A stretch of 64,000 bases of DNA from positions 18,311 through 82,310 of the forward strand of contig JAVKDO010000001.1 of assembly GCA_040222235.1 (NCBI GenBank), written 5' to 3'. Positions 1 to 8,728 of the stretch are shown in pieces. Each line of letters begins with the position of its first letter. The stretch's first letter is position 1. Source of the stretch: UBA6059 sp040222235 (GTDB taxonomy: Bacteria; Bacteroidota; Bacteroidia; Cytophagales; Cyclobacteriaceae). Below the pieces are notes generated by a model. That model did no database searches, was not told the DNA's origin, and was given only the letters and a program-made list of their open reading frames with translations. The position numbers and the translations under genes are program-made.

Positions 1-182
1 TTGCGCAGACTCAAGGCAATCGAGTTCGGTTGATAGTCAAGTTGCTGAGCGAGTTCCAGTACTGCCTCTTTTGTCTTTGGGTTGATATCAGAGTGATTGG
101 TCAGGGCACGAGAAACAGTCGACGTGGAAATTCCTAGTTTCTTGGCAATATCTTTAATCGTGACTGTACTACTACGAAGCAT
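1..182 (-). CDS. LacI-family transcriptional regulator, N-terminal part only
   Basis: The reverse strand from 182 reads MLRSSTVTIKDIAKKLGIST and continues STVSRALTNHSDINPKTKEA, the classic LacI-family helix-turn-helix with the IAKKLGIS and TVSRAL elements followed by the hinge-side segment. The gene runs off the left edge, so the sugar-binding domain cannot be seen. These repressors or activators bind palindromic operators and respond to sugars or sugar acids. A perfect 12-bp palindrome of LacI-operator type lies 58 bp upstream of its start, which suggests autoregulation. Its position beside a uronate and polysaccharide locus makes it the likely local regulator (inference). The family call is firm; the ligand is unknown. 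Confidence 0.93.
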   Translation of the reverse strand, partial: MLRSSTVTIKDIAKKLGISTSTVSRALTNHSDINPKTKEAVLELAQQLDYQPNSIALSLR

Positions 183-239
183 ATGCAAATATAACCTATC
201 GCAATGCCAAAGATTCTACCCTCCATTGGTTGAAGTTTA

Positions 240-251
240 GCAAACGTTTGC
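240..251. promoter_or_regulatory. LacI-family operator, perfect palindrome
   Basis: The 12-mer GCAAACGTTTGC is identical to its reverse complement and has the central CG typical of LacI/PurR-family operators. It lies between the divergent lacI-type gene (start 182) and the ECF sigma gene (start 412), so it could control either. A near copy, GCAAACGTTTCC, occurs at 3492-3503 in front of the TonB receptor. Confidence 0.65.
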
Positions 252-411
252 AACGTATTTTGAATGATGTAAAATTGGGAACGATCCCGGGCACGTGCCC
301 ATAAAAAAATGGCAATTTAAGAGTCAATTTGTAATCAATTGATTCATATAATTCATTAAACTAGTAATAGGAAAGCAAAATTGTTAAAGATCAAAACCAA
401 GAATATACGCT

Positions 412-999
412 ATGATGACTGCTGTAACTACCCGGGATATTGATTTGAATTTGAAGGCTAGAAGAGATGAAATTGATTTACTTATCAGAAAGTTTTTAAG
501 TCAAGGTGAGGAGCAAGTGTTTGACTTATTGTTTAGAAAAATGTACGCCCCCTTGTGTCATTTTGCTCTGAAGATGGTCAATGAAAAAACAGCGGCTGAG
601 GAAGTTGTCAGTGACGTATTTCTAAAGCTATGGAATCATAGAGATTATATTGAAATTAACACTTCTGCCAAGTCTTATCTCTACGCCTCAGTACGTAATA
701 AGTCACTAGACTTTTTAAGAAAAGAAAAAAAGAAACCCATTCAACATGAAATTTCCGCAGCAGCTAATTGCATGGATAATTGTGTTAGCGTACTTGATTC
801 GCTCGCTTTAGAAGACCTGAATAGAAAAGTTCAAATGACGATGTGTGAATTACCACCCAAATGTCAGCTTATTTTCCGTATGAGTAGAGAAGAGGGTTTA
901 AGATACGCTGAGATTGCTGACCAACTAGATTTATCTGTCAAAACAATCGAGACTCAAATGGGTCGAGCTTTAAAGCACATGAAAGAAAAATTGCTTTAG
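412..999 (+). CDS. RNA polymerase ECF sigma-70 factor (Bacteroidota type)
   Basis: This 195-aa protein has sigma region 2 at about residues 35-105 (FDLLFRKMYAPLCHFA and AEEVVSDVFLKLW) and region 4 at about 138-190 (LPPKCQLIF, then the YAEIADQLDLSVKTIETQM helix-turn-helix). Length and motifs match the ECF factors that accompany TonB receptor systems in Bacteroidota. Such factors are normally held by a FecR-type transmembrane anti-sigma. Here the next ORF is only a 77-aa piece resembling the FecR N-terminus, and the TonB receptor at 3547 carries no obvious STN signalling domain. A cell-surface signalling loop is therefore not complete in view. Two adjacent Met codons are possible starts; the first is used. 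Confidence 0.93.
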   Translation: MMTAVTTRDIDLNLKARRDEIDLLIRKFLSQGEEQVFDLLFRKMYAPLCHFALKMVNEKTAAEEVVSDVFLKLWNHRDYIEINTSAKSYLYASVRNKSLDFLRKEKKKPIQHEISAAANCMDNCVSVLDSLALEDLNRKVQMTMCELPPKCQLIFRMSREEGLRYAEIADQLDLSVKTIETQMGRALKHMKEKLL

Positions 1000-1367
1000 G
1001 TGCTTAGTGCCAATTAGAACGTTGTGTATGATAATCATCCCGAGAATGGTGGTCAACCTTGGGAATTGGACAAATAAGCTACTCGGGAGTGATAATAACG
1101 TGCAATACTGTGACTAATTGAAGAAAATTAGTATTAAAAAATTCAGCAAAAAGTAAGACATTTCCAAAGGAGTTTAGCACTCAATTTTACTGCTAATTAC
1201 AATTATTTCACAGAGGATCAGGGCCTTATCTATGTAGTATTAATTAGGCGGCTCGTTTCGACCAATTTTAAATTAAAGGTTTGGTTAGGTTTTTCTTTGT
1301 CCTTCTGTGACAGATCTAATGATATCATGATAAGGGTATCATTAGATTACTACGTCATAATTTTGAT
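1000..1367. other. Intergenic region, 368 bp
   Basis: No coding signal was found. It holds a hairpin just after the sigma gene (arms at about 1032-1042 and 1083-1094, CCGAG/CTCGG core, one bulge), a 7-bp stem ACTAATT/AATTAGT at 1113-1132, and the strong inverted repeat at 1314-1347. None has a clean T-run, so no terminator is called. Confidence 0.5.
1314..1347. repeat. Inverted repeat, 11-bp perfect arms
   Basis: ATCTAATGATA at 1314-1324 is mirrored by TATCATTAGAT at 1337-1347 with a 12-nt spacer. It sits 20 bp before the small ORF at 1368. It could be an operator for a dimeric regulator or an mRNA hairpin. No T-run follows, so it does not look like an intrinsic terminator. Confidence 0.6.
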
Positions 1368-1601
1368 ATGGTAGAAGAAATAGAATACACACCTGAGTGG
1401 CAATCATTCACTCAACGACTTATTGCTGAGGCTGATGAGAAAGATCAACCCGATCAAAACTGGGTTTTAACTAACACAATTGGGGAAAATAACTTTGGCT
1501 ATGTTTTTCGGGAGCAACAGATGTTTGATACGGAAGCTGGTTTGCAAAGAATAAAGAAAAGAATTAGACAATCTTTCTTCGACAACATTAAAAAATCATG
1601 A
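1368..1601 (+). CDS. Small protein resembling the N-terminal anti-sigma domain of FecR
   Basis: The 77-aa product is hydrophilic with no membrane segment. Its C-terminal part, FDTEAGLQRIKKRI, resembles the (V/F)DTExAWxxxKxRI stretch that ends the cytoplasmic N-terminal domain of Bacteroidota FecR anti-sigma factors, just before their transmembrane helix. Its place after an ECF sigma gene is where fecR is expected. No membrane helix or periplasmic FecR domain follows in any frame before uxaE. It is either a truncated fecR or a stand-alone cytoplasmic anti-sigma. The similarity is short and judged by eye, so the call is tentative. An inverted repeat lies immediately upstream. Confidence 0.45.
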   Translation: MVEEIEYTPEWQSFTQRLIAEADEKDQPDQNWVLTNTIGENNFGYVFREQQMFDTEAGLQRIKKRIRQSFFDNIKKS

Positions 1602-1780
1602 CGGCATATTCATACAGCGTCTACTGAGGTAAAGGATATAGAAGAGAGTTGCAATGAGTAGGATACATACAGAGTGCAATTTGAAAAATGCGGTCACTCT
1701 TCGAATGAACAAGTCTGATGTCGACATCAATGTAATAATAGGGTTGTTCAATATTGATTCAAAACGAGCTTATTCAAATT

Positions 1781-3031
1781 ATGAAATTAGGAAAATACTC
1801 CTTTGGTATAGGTGATAGGTTTGCCCATCAGGGACAATATCAGCTTAAAGGGTTTTTACAAGCGCTGGAACAAGGAGTGGTAATCACACCTGTGTGGAAC
1901 AAGTCCAACCGTGAGCATATTACGGTAGGTTCATCGCCACTAAGAGTGCGTATAGAGGCTGATGAAGCTGTTAAGCAATTGGGCTGGAATAAGGACTATT
2001 TTGTTGATGCAGATCATATTACATTAGATACAGTCGATAGATTTATTGCACCCTCCAACTTTTTTACGCTGGATGTCGCTGATAAAATAAACACGCCTCT
2101 CAGTCCGTCTGAGCTTGCTTTATTTCTTAGTGATCATCAGCAATATTTGGGACAGTTGAAGATTGAAGGTGTTGAAGAGGCATTCACCATCACAGAGGAT
2201 ACATTATCAGCAATAGCTAATAAATTTTACAAAGCAATACAGGAGGCCCGTCGGATCTACGATAGTATTAACGAGCAAAAAGCAAGTCAATCTTTTGCTG
2301 TAGAGGTATCTATGGACGAGGTGGAGTATCCACAGACGCCTTTAGAGTTATTCTTCATCCTACTTCTCCTATCGGAAAGTAATATTCCGGTAGATACCAT
2401 AGCACCTAAGTTTACCGGTAGATTTAATAAGGGGGTTGATTATGATGGTGATATCAATGCGTTTTCCCAAGAGTTTGAGCAGGACATTTTGGTGATCAAG
2501 CACTGTATTAAGTATTTCAAGCTACCGAAAAATTTAAAACTGAGCGTCCACACGGGAAGCGATAAGTTTTCGCTCTATCCGGTGATTCATAATTTGATCA
2601 AGAAGCATGATGTAGGTCTACATCTTAAGACAGCAGGTACCACCTGGCTTGAAGAACTGATTGGCCTAGCGGAATCTGAGGGGGACGGGCTTAATCTCGC
2701 TAAGTCCATTTACCAATCGGCAATGGCCAGGTACGATGAGCTAACTGGACCTTATGCCACCGTACTTAACATAGATCGTGAGAAGCTGCCTTCATTTGGC
2801 ATAGTGGATAGATGGTCTGGGGAACTATTTGCGCTCAGCTTGAGGCATAACCAATCGGATGAGTTGTACAATCCAGATTTTCGACAATTGCTCCACACGG
2901 CCTACAAGATAGCTGCGGAGCGAGGGCATGAATACCTGAGTGCCTTGACACGTGATAGTGAGATAATCGGTCGCAATGTCCACGAAAACATCTTCAACAG
3001 GCACATTACACCACTCTTCCTTGGAAAATAG
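1781..3031 (+). CDS. uxaE: Tagaturonate epimerase family protein (UxaE)
   Basis: The protein matches the UxaE family, which interconverts D-tagaturonate and D-fructuronate in the cytoplasm and so joins galacturonate catabolism to the mannonate branch. Recognisable conserved blocks are SFGIGDRFAHQGQ near the N-terminus, TPVWNKSNREH, YFVDADHITLDTVD, SVHTGSDKFSLYP, HLKTAGTTWLEE and the C-terminal ALTRDSEIIGRNVHENIF. The ATG at 1781 is preferred because conserved sequence begins directly after it; an in-frame TTG at 1754 would add nine residues. Its partners uxaC, an SDR and uxuA are 50 kb away in the 52-64 kb operon, and no uxaA or uxaB is present in the window. Confidence 0.85.
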   Translation: MKLGKYSFGIGDRFAHQGQYQLKGFLQALEQGVVITPVWNKSNREHITVGSSPLRVRIEADEAVKQLGWNKDYFVDADHITLDTVDRFIAPSNFFTLDVADKINTPLSPSELALFLSDHQQYLGQLKIEGVEEAFTITEDTLSAIANKFYKAIQEARRIYDSINEQKASQSFAVEVSMDEVEYPQTPLELFFILLLLSESNIPVDTIAPKFTGRFNKGVDYDGDINAFSQEFEQDILVIKHCIKYFKLPKNLKLSVHTGSDKFSLYPVIHNLIKKHDVGLHLKTAGTTWLEELIGLAESEGDGLNLAKSIYQSAMARYDELTGPYATVLNIDREKLPSFGIVDRWSGELFALSLRHNQSDELYNPDFRQLLHTAYKIAAERGHEYLSALTRDSEIIGRNVHENIFNRHITPLFLGK

Positions 3032-3546
3032 AGGTGGTTATCAAACCTCCTAAGTGGTACTATTTCTGCTTTTTTACTCTGACCTTGACCGGTATAGCTA
3101 AAACCTAAAAGTGAAATATCGATATGTAGATGGTTCTCAGTTTATTCATAATCATTTGCTTTTTTTGGTATGTCATTGGTATTCAGATTCACTGAGGCCT
3201 CACAACTGATTTAATAGGGAACGATGGCCTCTAGATCCTGACTGTTACAATAAACCATTTTATCTTGTTTATTTAACGACATGTCCGTTTAATCGTAATC
3301 TGACACACCAGTATTTTATTATTGACAACAAAACGGTAATTCAGGCTACTAGTCTACGTGCCAATCAAATGAGCAGCCTTGAAGAACACAACTAAAGAGA
3401 TTTAAGATACGCTAGAACCGTACTTCTTAATGTGGTGAGAAGTCCATAAAATGTAGTAAAATAAGTCTCTAATCCTGTGTAGGGGTTTAGTGCAAACGTT
3501 TCCGTCTTACTAAAGTGAAGACAAAAACTAATATAACTGACCACAT
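3032..3546 (+). other. Intergenic region upstream of the TonB receptor, 515 bp
   Basis: No gene was found. It contains a 10-bp palindrome TGAGGCCTCA at 3193-3202 and the LacI-like site at 3492-3503. Its length and position suggest the promoter region of the receptor operon, but no clear Bacteroidota promoter (TTTG with TAnnTTTG) could be placed with confidence. Confidence 0.4.
3492..3503 (+). promoter_or_regulatory. LacI-family operator-like site before the TonB receptor gene
   Basis: GCAAACGTTTCC matches 11 of 12 positions of the palindrome at 240-251. It lies 44 bp before the receptor start, a sensible operator position. This links the edge LacI-type regulator to the receptor operon by inference. 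Confidence 0.5.
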
Positions 3547-6381
3547 ATGATTCTACTCCTACGATTCAGCGTTAAGCTTTTATTCTTAATTCTAATTATT
3601 AGCCAGTCTGTACATGCTCAATCTGGTGGTACTGTTAAAGGTGTAGTTACTGATGACATGACTGGTGAGTTTTTGCCAGGAGCCACAATCTCAATAAAGG
3701 GAACTACACAGGGAGTTGTCACTGACATTTATGGAAATTTTAGTCTGTATATGTCGGCAGGACAACAGGTCATTGAGATCAGGTATATAGGTTATGGAGT
3801 TGTCGAGAAGGAAGTAATGGTTGAAGCTGGCAAGCTCGTAGAAATAAATGTGGCCATGGAATTAGATTCGTTCATGGGTCAGGAAATTGTGATAACTGGT
3901 CAGGCTGTTGGACAGGCAGCAGCTATCAATCAGCAAATAAACGCCAACACTATCGTTAATGTGGTATCACAAGATAAGATCAGAGAATTACCTGATCAAA
4001 ATGCCGCGGAAACCGTTGGAAGGCTCCCTGGTATTGCTATTCAACGGGATGCTGGTGAGGGTCAGAAGGTTATTGTTCGAGGATTATCTCCGCGCTTCAA
4101 CTCGATCACGATAAATGGAGAAAGGATTCCATCTACTTCTTCAGACCGATCTGTTGATCTGAGTATGATGTCACCTGATGTGTTGGCGGGTATCGAGGTG
4201 TTTAAATCATTAACGCCGGATAAGGATGCCGATGCTGTCGGAGGAACAATAAATTTTTTAACGAAAAGGGCAGACTCAGATCCCGAAGCGCAGATGTGGT
4301 TCCAGTATGGTTATAATGGTTTACACGAGGAGTGGGGCCAGATACGAGGAAGTCTTTCTGCGGGAAAGCGATTTTTCAATGATAGGTTTGGAGCAATAGC
4401 AAGTGGCAATTTTCAAAAAGCGAATAGGAATGTTGATCAGATAAGTAATTCTTATTCCGTTGGGCAAGAGCTTGGTGGGGTTAGACAGACTATACCTGAA
4501 GGAGTTTCAATGAGACAGGATTTTGAAGATAGATATAGATACGGAGGTAGCCTAGTGCTAGACTATCAGTTTAATTCGTCGAATGTTATTACACTAAATA
4601 CACTTGTCCAATTCACCCAGCGAGATAGGGATCGACATAGGTCACAGTATAATGGAGGAAATGGGACAGTTGGCTATCGTCAGGATCATATTGAATCATT
4701 AACAAGTCTCTTTTCTAACAATATCTCAGGTGAGCACACGCTTGGAAATGCATGGAAGTTGACCTGGAGAGGGTCTGTTTCTAGTACCTCACAAGATACT
4801 CCTATTAACCATCAGATGAACTTCATTGATAGAGGGGGGGCGGAAGCAGAAGCAACTCCAGAAGCTATTTTCGATAGAGCTATGGAGCTTCATGACTTGA
4901 ATAATACGCTTTTGCAAAATGTCACAAATCAAGTTGGAGATAATCGCTCTTTAAACTGGACTGGTCAGGTAGACTTGGAGATACCTGTCAATCTTACCAA
5001 TAGCATAAATGGATTTTTAAAATTTGGAGGAAAAGTTCGTCAAGACACGAGAGAACGGGATGAAACAAGCTTTCAAATATTAGGTATGGAAAGTTCTTCT
5101 GCTGGCTATTTAACTGCAGGCTGGTTGCCGGATGGCTCATACGAGCGAAATGGGAATGGTAATATAAATCTCTACAGTTTCCTGGCCCCATTCGATGATC
5201 GAGGATATAAAGTATCGGATATCCCCTTCAGGGTTGGGACTGGAGACACACTTCAAGGGCAACATTTAAGTGGTGAAAGAGCGATGGGATTTTACAATAA
5301 TTTCAATCAGGAATATACTCAAAACAATCAGGCGGATTTTGATGATTATTCAGCTTTGGATCGAATTACCTCCGGTTATGCCATGGGTACATTCAATTTG
5401 ACAAAAACAGTGACGGTGGTCGGGGGTCTCAGAGCAGAAAATACGTTCCTCAGATACAGAGGTGTAGTAGGTAGTTCACAGGATCTTGATCAAAACGAAG
5501 GCTTAACGCAGAGTGATGACACCCTGAGAACCAGATCTTATTTTGAACTTTTTCCTCAAGTCAATATGAAAATTCAACCAGTATCGTGGTTCGATATTAG
5601 GTTGGCCGCTACCAAAACAATAAATAGGCCGAATTTCCAGAGCCTTGTTCCTTGGAGTCGTCTGGATCAGTTTAACAAAAGACTGACGCAGGGAAATTTT
5701 GATTTGCAGCACATGATCGCATGGAATTATGATGCCTTCTTTTCCTTCTATAATAGACTGGGGCTTTTAACGGTTGGAGGTTTTTACAAGGAACTTACTA
5801 ATATAGATTTTAGTAGAGATTCACGATTTACGAATGAGTTTGGAACTGTCTTGTTAAGAACAAGACCTGATAACACCCAATCTACTGCTACAGTTCAAGG
5901 AGTAGAAATTGATTTGCAGATGAATTTTAGATTCCTTCCTTCTCCTTTTGACGGTATTCTGCTTTCAGCGAACGCTACTTTTATTGAGACCAACACTTTT
6001 TACCCTTTTCTGGAGGTCTTGAGAAATCCTACCCGTGAATTAGAGTCCGAAAGAGAGGCGCCCATGATAGGCCAACCCAATAGTATTTATAACCTATCAT
6101 TGGGATACGAAAGAGGTGGATTTACAGGCCGGATCTCTTTCATGCATCAGGGGACGGTAGTAGCAGATATAAATGATCGATCAGATACAGATACATACAC
6201 ACAGTCATTCGAGCGGGTTGATTTGACGTTTAAACAGCGGGTTAGTGAAAAATTACGCGTCTACATGAACTTTAATAATATTACCAATCAACAGGACGTC
6301 AACTTGCTGCAAGGTTTGGAAACATCGGTTTCTATGTTTGGCCCAACAGCTGATTTTGGATTACAATTCCAACTAAAATAA
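3547..6381 (+). CDS. TonB-dependent outer-membrane receptor
   Basis: The 944-aa protein has a signal peptide (about 1-24, ending VHAQ), a carboxypeptidase-regulatory-like domain (about 28-110), a plug (about 120-240) and a 22-strand-type barrel to the C-terminus. The plug block ELPDQNAAETVGRLPGIAIQ and the following VIVRGLSPRFNSITINGERI and PDVLAGIEVFKSLTPDKDAD resemble the TIGR01782-type receptors of Caulobacter/Xanthomonas polysaccharide systems more than canonical SusC. No SusD follows; instead come a T9SS beta-helix protein and a small lipoprotein. It probably imports an oligosaccharide with TonB energy. A LacI-like operator lies upstream. Confidence 0.92.
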   Translation: MILLLRFSVKLLFLILIISQSVHAQSGGTVKGVVTDDMTGEFLPGATISIKGTTQGVVTDIYGNFSLYMSAGQQVIEIRYIGYGVVEKEVMVEAGKLVEINVAMELDSFMGQEIVITGQAVGQAAAINQQINANTIVNVVSQDKIRELPDQNAAETVGRLPGIAIQRDAGEGQKVIVRGLSPRFNSITINGERIPSTSSDRSVDLSMMSPDVLAGIEVFKSLTPDKDADAVGGTINFLTKRADSDPEAQMWFQYGYNGLHEEWGQIRGSLSAGKRFFNDRFGAIASGNFQKANRNVDQISNSYSVGQELGGVRQTIPEGVSMRQDFEDRYRYGGSLVLDYQFNSSNVITLNTLVQFTQRDRDRHRSQYNGGNGTVGYRQDHIESLTSLFSNNISGEHTLGNAWKLTWRGSVSSTSQDTPINHQMNFIDRGGAEAEATPEAIFDRAMELHDLNNTLLQNVTNQVGDNRSLNWTGQVDLEIPVNLTNSINGFLKFGGKVRQDTRERDETSFQILGMESSSAGYLTAGWLPDGSYERNGNGNINLYSFLAPFDDRGYKVSDIPFRVGTGDTLQGQHLSGERAMGFYNNFNQEYTQNNQADFDDYSALDRITSGYAMGTFNLTKTVTVVGGLRAENTFLRYRGVVGSSQDLDQNEGLTQSDDTLRTRSYFELFPQVNMKIQPVSWFDIRLAATKTINRPNFQSLVPWSRLDQFNKRLTQGNFDLQHMIAWNYDAFFSFYNRLGLLTVGGFYKELTNIDFSRDSRFTNEFGTVLLRTRPDNTQSTATVQGVEIDLQMNFRFLPSPFDGILLSANATFIETNTFYPFLEVLRNPTRELESEREAPMIGQPNSIYNLSLGYERGGFTGRISFMHQGTVVADINDRSDTDTYTQSFERVDLTFKQRVSEKLRVYMNFNNITNQQDVNLLQGLETSVSMFGPTADFGLQFQLK

Positions 6382-6404
6382 TTTTCAATTAAACACGATA
6401 CACT

Positions 6405-8186
6405 ATGAAGGCTATTTACTCTAAAAAAAGTATTCTCACCCTATTAATGCTGCTGTCATGCTGGCTGGCTTATTCACAGGGAGATACTTTGGTGATTGAT
6501 TCTAACAACGGAGAGATTGGATTGCTCAACGAAGTTATTGTTGCTGATACCACCGATACTGGTGAACGCGCTAATTCAGTTTATGTACTCAAAAGAGGTC
6601 AAACGTATATACTCAGCGGCTCAATAGAAAACAGGTCCGAGGCTGGTGTCAGATATCCTCTTACAATCATTGCAGAGGATGGCGATGGTCCCCGTCCAAG
6701 GATTGTTCCTGGCGCACCTGATGGCGGTTTATCATCACGACCGTTTAGAGCAAGAAGTGACATAACTTTTAAAGGACTATATATCACAGGCTTGGACGAA
6801 CTGGGTGGATTGAATCCAGGTCAGAGAATTATTCGAGTATCAGCTGATAATGCAAGAATTATCATTGATGATTGTCACCTTGATCAGGATGGGCAAAGTG
6901 CATTGAGGCTGGACAACAGTAACAATAAGGTGTATATCACCAATTCGATAATTTCCAATATTGGGCAACCTAACAATACCAATAATGGCCGATTGATTGA
7001 TGATCGTGGTAATGACATTGATACTGTTGTAATGGAGAACAACACGATCTACAACATATCCTCGACTATGATGAACGATAGAGGAGGTTGGATTCAATAT
7101 GCCAAGCTCAATCAAAATACTATCGTTCATACCGGTCAACGTATTTTTGATTTCGTGGAAACACAAACTGGTATTTTCACCAATAACCTGGTGATCAATG
7201 CCGGCTACTTAGGTACTGATCTGGTGGATACTGTTGGTGCTGTCTACGACGGTCGTTATTTAATTGAATTTGACACATTGTCGGAAGAAGCTAAAGCTAA
7301 TCTTCCAGACATTGAGCAAACTTTAACAATATCAAACAACAACATTTACTTGGACTCTATGATCATTAATGCTTATCCGCAAGATACAGCGGCCTATGCT
7401 GATGTGGATTGGGGTATAGAGCCATACCCAGTTTATAATCCTGGGGCAGTAGCGTTTGGTGGAGATCAGTTAGCTACAAATATCATTGAGTTCGTAAGCT
7501 TCTCAAATGGACCTTCCGTAGAGGATCTCATGGTTATAATTGATCAATTCTGGGCAGATCCCAACGGAAATGACGACAAGTCTTCAGTAAAATCTTGGGA
7601 TATTTCCGGCGAACCATTTGATTTCAGATATCAAGACTCATTTGAGTCAGCTACTGCATCGTCTACTGGTAATGCTTTAGGTTCTGCACAATGGGAGGTG
7701 ATCTTATCAGGGATAGGTGGTCTTCGACAGAGCTTGGAACAAGCTCAAAGCATGATCGCCGGCGCTGAAGCAGGAGGCAATATTGGGCAGTACTCTCAGG
7801 AATCGATTGATGGGCTGAATGCTGCTATTGCATCAGCGGAAGAAGTATTAGCCGATCCATCGAATACACCTGAAGTGTTTCAGGCTGAACAAGACGCTCT
7901 AGACCAAGCGATTGCCAACTTTATGGCAGGTCTGATTACCAGCGTGGATAGAGAGCTTACAAATGAGTTTTTAGTGTATCCTAATCCGACTACTAATTTC
8001 ATTGTTTTCCCAGATCCGAATTCGGTGAGTGTCGAAATGTGGTCTATCTCTGGAAGATTTGTTGGAGAAAGTGTAATTCAAGACAATGCTCGTCTTTCTA
8101 CAGCGGGCTTACTCAATGGTACCTACATCCTGAGAATTACCCAAAAGGATAAGAGTATCAAAACATTTAAGCTTATCAAGCAATAA
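6405..8186 (+). CDS. T9SS-exported right-handed beta-helix protein with FIVAR-like region
   Basis: The 593-aa protein has a signal peptide (1-24), then a beta-helix region at about 60-340 shown by repeated short strands such as ARIIIDDCHLDQ, KVYITNSIISNI and TVVMENNTIYNI. At about 438-510 is a helical FIVAR-like module (SLEQAQSMIAGAEAG, then AIASAEEVLADPS). The last 70 residues form a type-A T9SS sorting domain beginning VYPNPTTNFIVF. It is therefore probably anchored at the cell surface. It follows the TonB receptor by 23 nt, where SusD would be expected. It may bind or cut the glycan. Many chondroitinase-B/alginate-lyase-like enzymes share this fold, but no catalytic motif was recognised. 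Confidence 0.75.
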   Translation: MKAIYSKKSILTLLMLLSCWLAYSQGDTLVIDSNNGEIGLLNEVIVADTTDTGERANSVYVLKRGQTYILSGSIENRSEAGVRYPLTIIAEDGDGPRPRIVPGAPDGGLSSRPFRARSDITFKGLYITGLDELGGLNPGQRIIRVSADNARIIIDDCHLDQDGQSALRLDNSNNKVYITNSIISNIGQPNNTNNGRLIDDRGNDIDTVVMENNTIYNISSTMMNDRGGWIQYAKLNQNTIVHTGQRIFDFVETQTGIFTNNLVINAGYLGTDLVDTVGAVYDGRYLIEFDTLSEEAKANLPDIEQTLTISNNNIYLDSMIINAYPQDTAAYADVDWGIEPYPVYNPGAVAFGGDQLATNIIEFVSFSNGPSVEDLMVIIDQFWADPNGNDDKSSVKSWDISGEPFDFRYQDSFESATASSTGNALGSAQWEVILSGIGGLRQSLEQAQSMIAGAEAGGNIGQYSQESIDGLNAAIASAEEVLADPSNTPEVFQAEQDALDQAIANFMAGLITSVDRELTNEFLVYPNPTTNFIVFPDPNSVSVEMWSISGRFVGESVIQDNARLSTAGLLNGTYILRITQKDKSIKTFKLIKQ

Positions 8187-8223
8187 ATCAAGGGTTAAAG
8201 TTTAGATCTAAAAAAATTGAGAT

Positions 8224-8664
8224 ATGAAAGTTTATAAAAATATATTTTACGGAATACTGCTTTGCTCACTAACCATTATGATGTCTTGCAGTGATGATGA
8301 TCCGGCTGAAGGTCCTTCGGATATGGCTAGATTTGTTGGTGCGTGGACCGCAACCAACGTGACATTGAATAATGTAGATGTGCTTAATCCTGAATACTCC
8401 AACTTCAGAATTACCTTCAACGATGATGGGTCCTACATTACGGTAGATGGTGACCCGATATTTACTGATACTGGTGGTTTTTGGTCTGTGAGTTCTTCAG
8501 CTGAATCTAACGCTAATATAGCCTTGGATGGTGTTTCAGTGGCAGCAGCCTTTGGTGCTGACAATACCACCGTCAGCTTAAGCTTTACTGCTAACGATCA
8601 GGTAGTAGGTGCTCGTACTAAAGGACTAGTAGGTGCCTACGTATTCGCGCTTACAAAGCAATAA
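8224..8664 (+). CDS. Small surface-type lipoprotein, lipocalin-like
   Basis: The 146-aa protein has a lipoprotein signal with the lipidated Cys at residue 22 (TIMMSC) followed by SDDD, an acidic stretch often seen on surface-exported Bacteroidota lipoproteins. The body (FVGAWTATNVTLNN, FNDDGSYITVDGDP, GGFWSVSS) has the W-T and glycine/aspartate pattern of small lipocalin-like or DUF5004-like beta-barrel lipoproteins. It is the third gene of the receptor operon (38-nt gap) and is followed directly by a terminator. Its function is unknown; a glycan-binding accessory role is inferred only from position. Confidence 0.75.
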   Translation: MKVYKNIFYGILLCSLTIMMSCSDDDPAEGPSDMARFVGAWTATNVTLNNVDVLNPEYSNFRITFNDDGSYITVDGDPIFTDTGGFWSVSSSAESNANIALDGVSVAAAFGADNTTVSLSFTANDQVVGARTKGLVGAYVFALTKQ

Positions 8665-8690
8665 AAAAATAGGTTAGATACCTTCATATT

Positions 8691-8728
8691 GGCCCTTCTG
8701 TGTATATGTACGGAAGGGCCTTTTTTAT
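8691..8728 (+). terminator. Rho-independent terminator of the TonB receptor operon
   Basis: The stem GGCCCTTCTG/CGGAAGGGCC (8691-8700 with 8711-8720, one G-U pair) with a 10-nt loop is followed by TTTTTTATTC. It lies 27 bp after the lipoprotein gene. Confidence 0.9.

Noticed and set aside
1113..1132. Stem ACTAATT/AATTAGT as sigma-gene terminator
   Set aside because: The stem is AT-only and is followed by A-rich rather than T-rich sequence.
1358..1365. TAATTTTG, a perfect match to the Bacteroidota -7 promoter element
   Set aside because: It ends 2 bp before the ATG of the small ORF and no TTTG -33 element sits at the right spacing, so it is probably chance.
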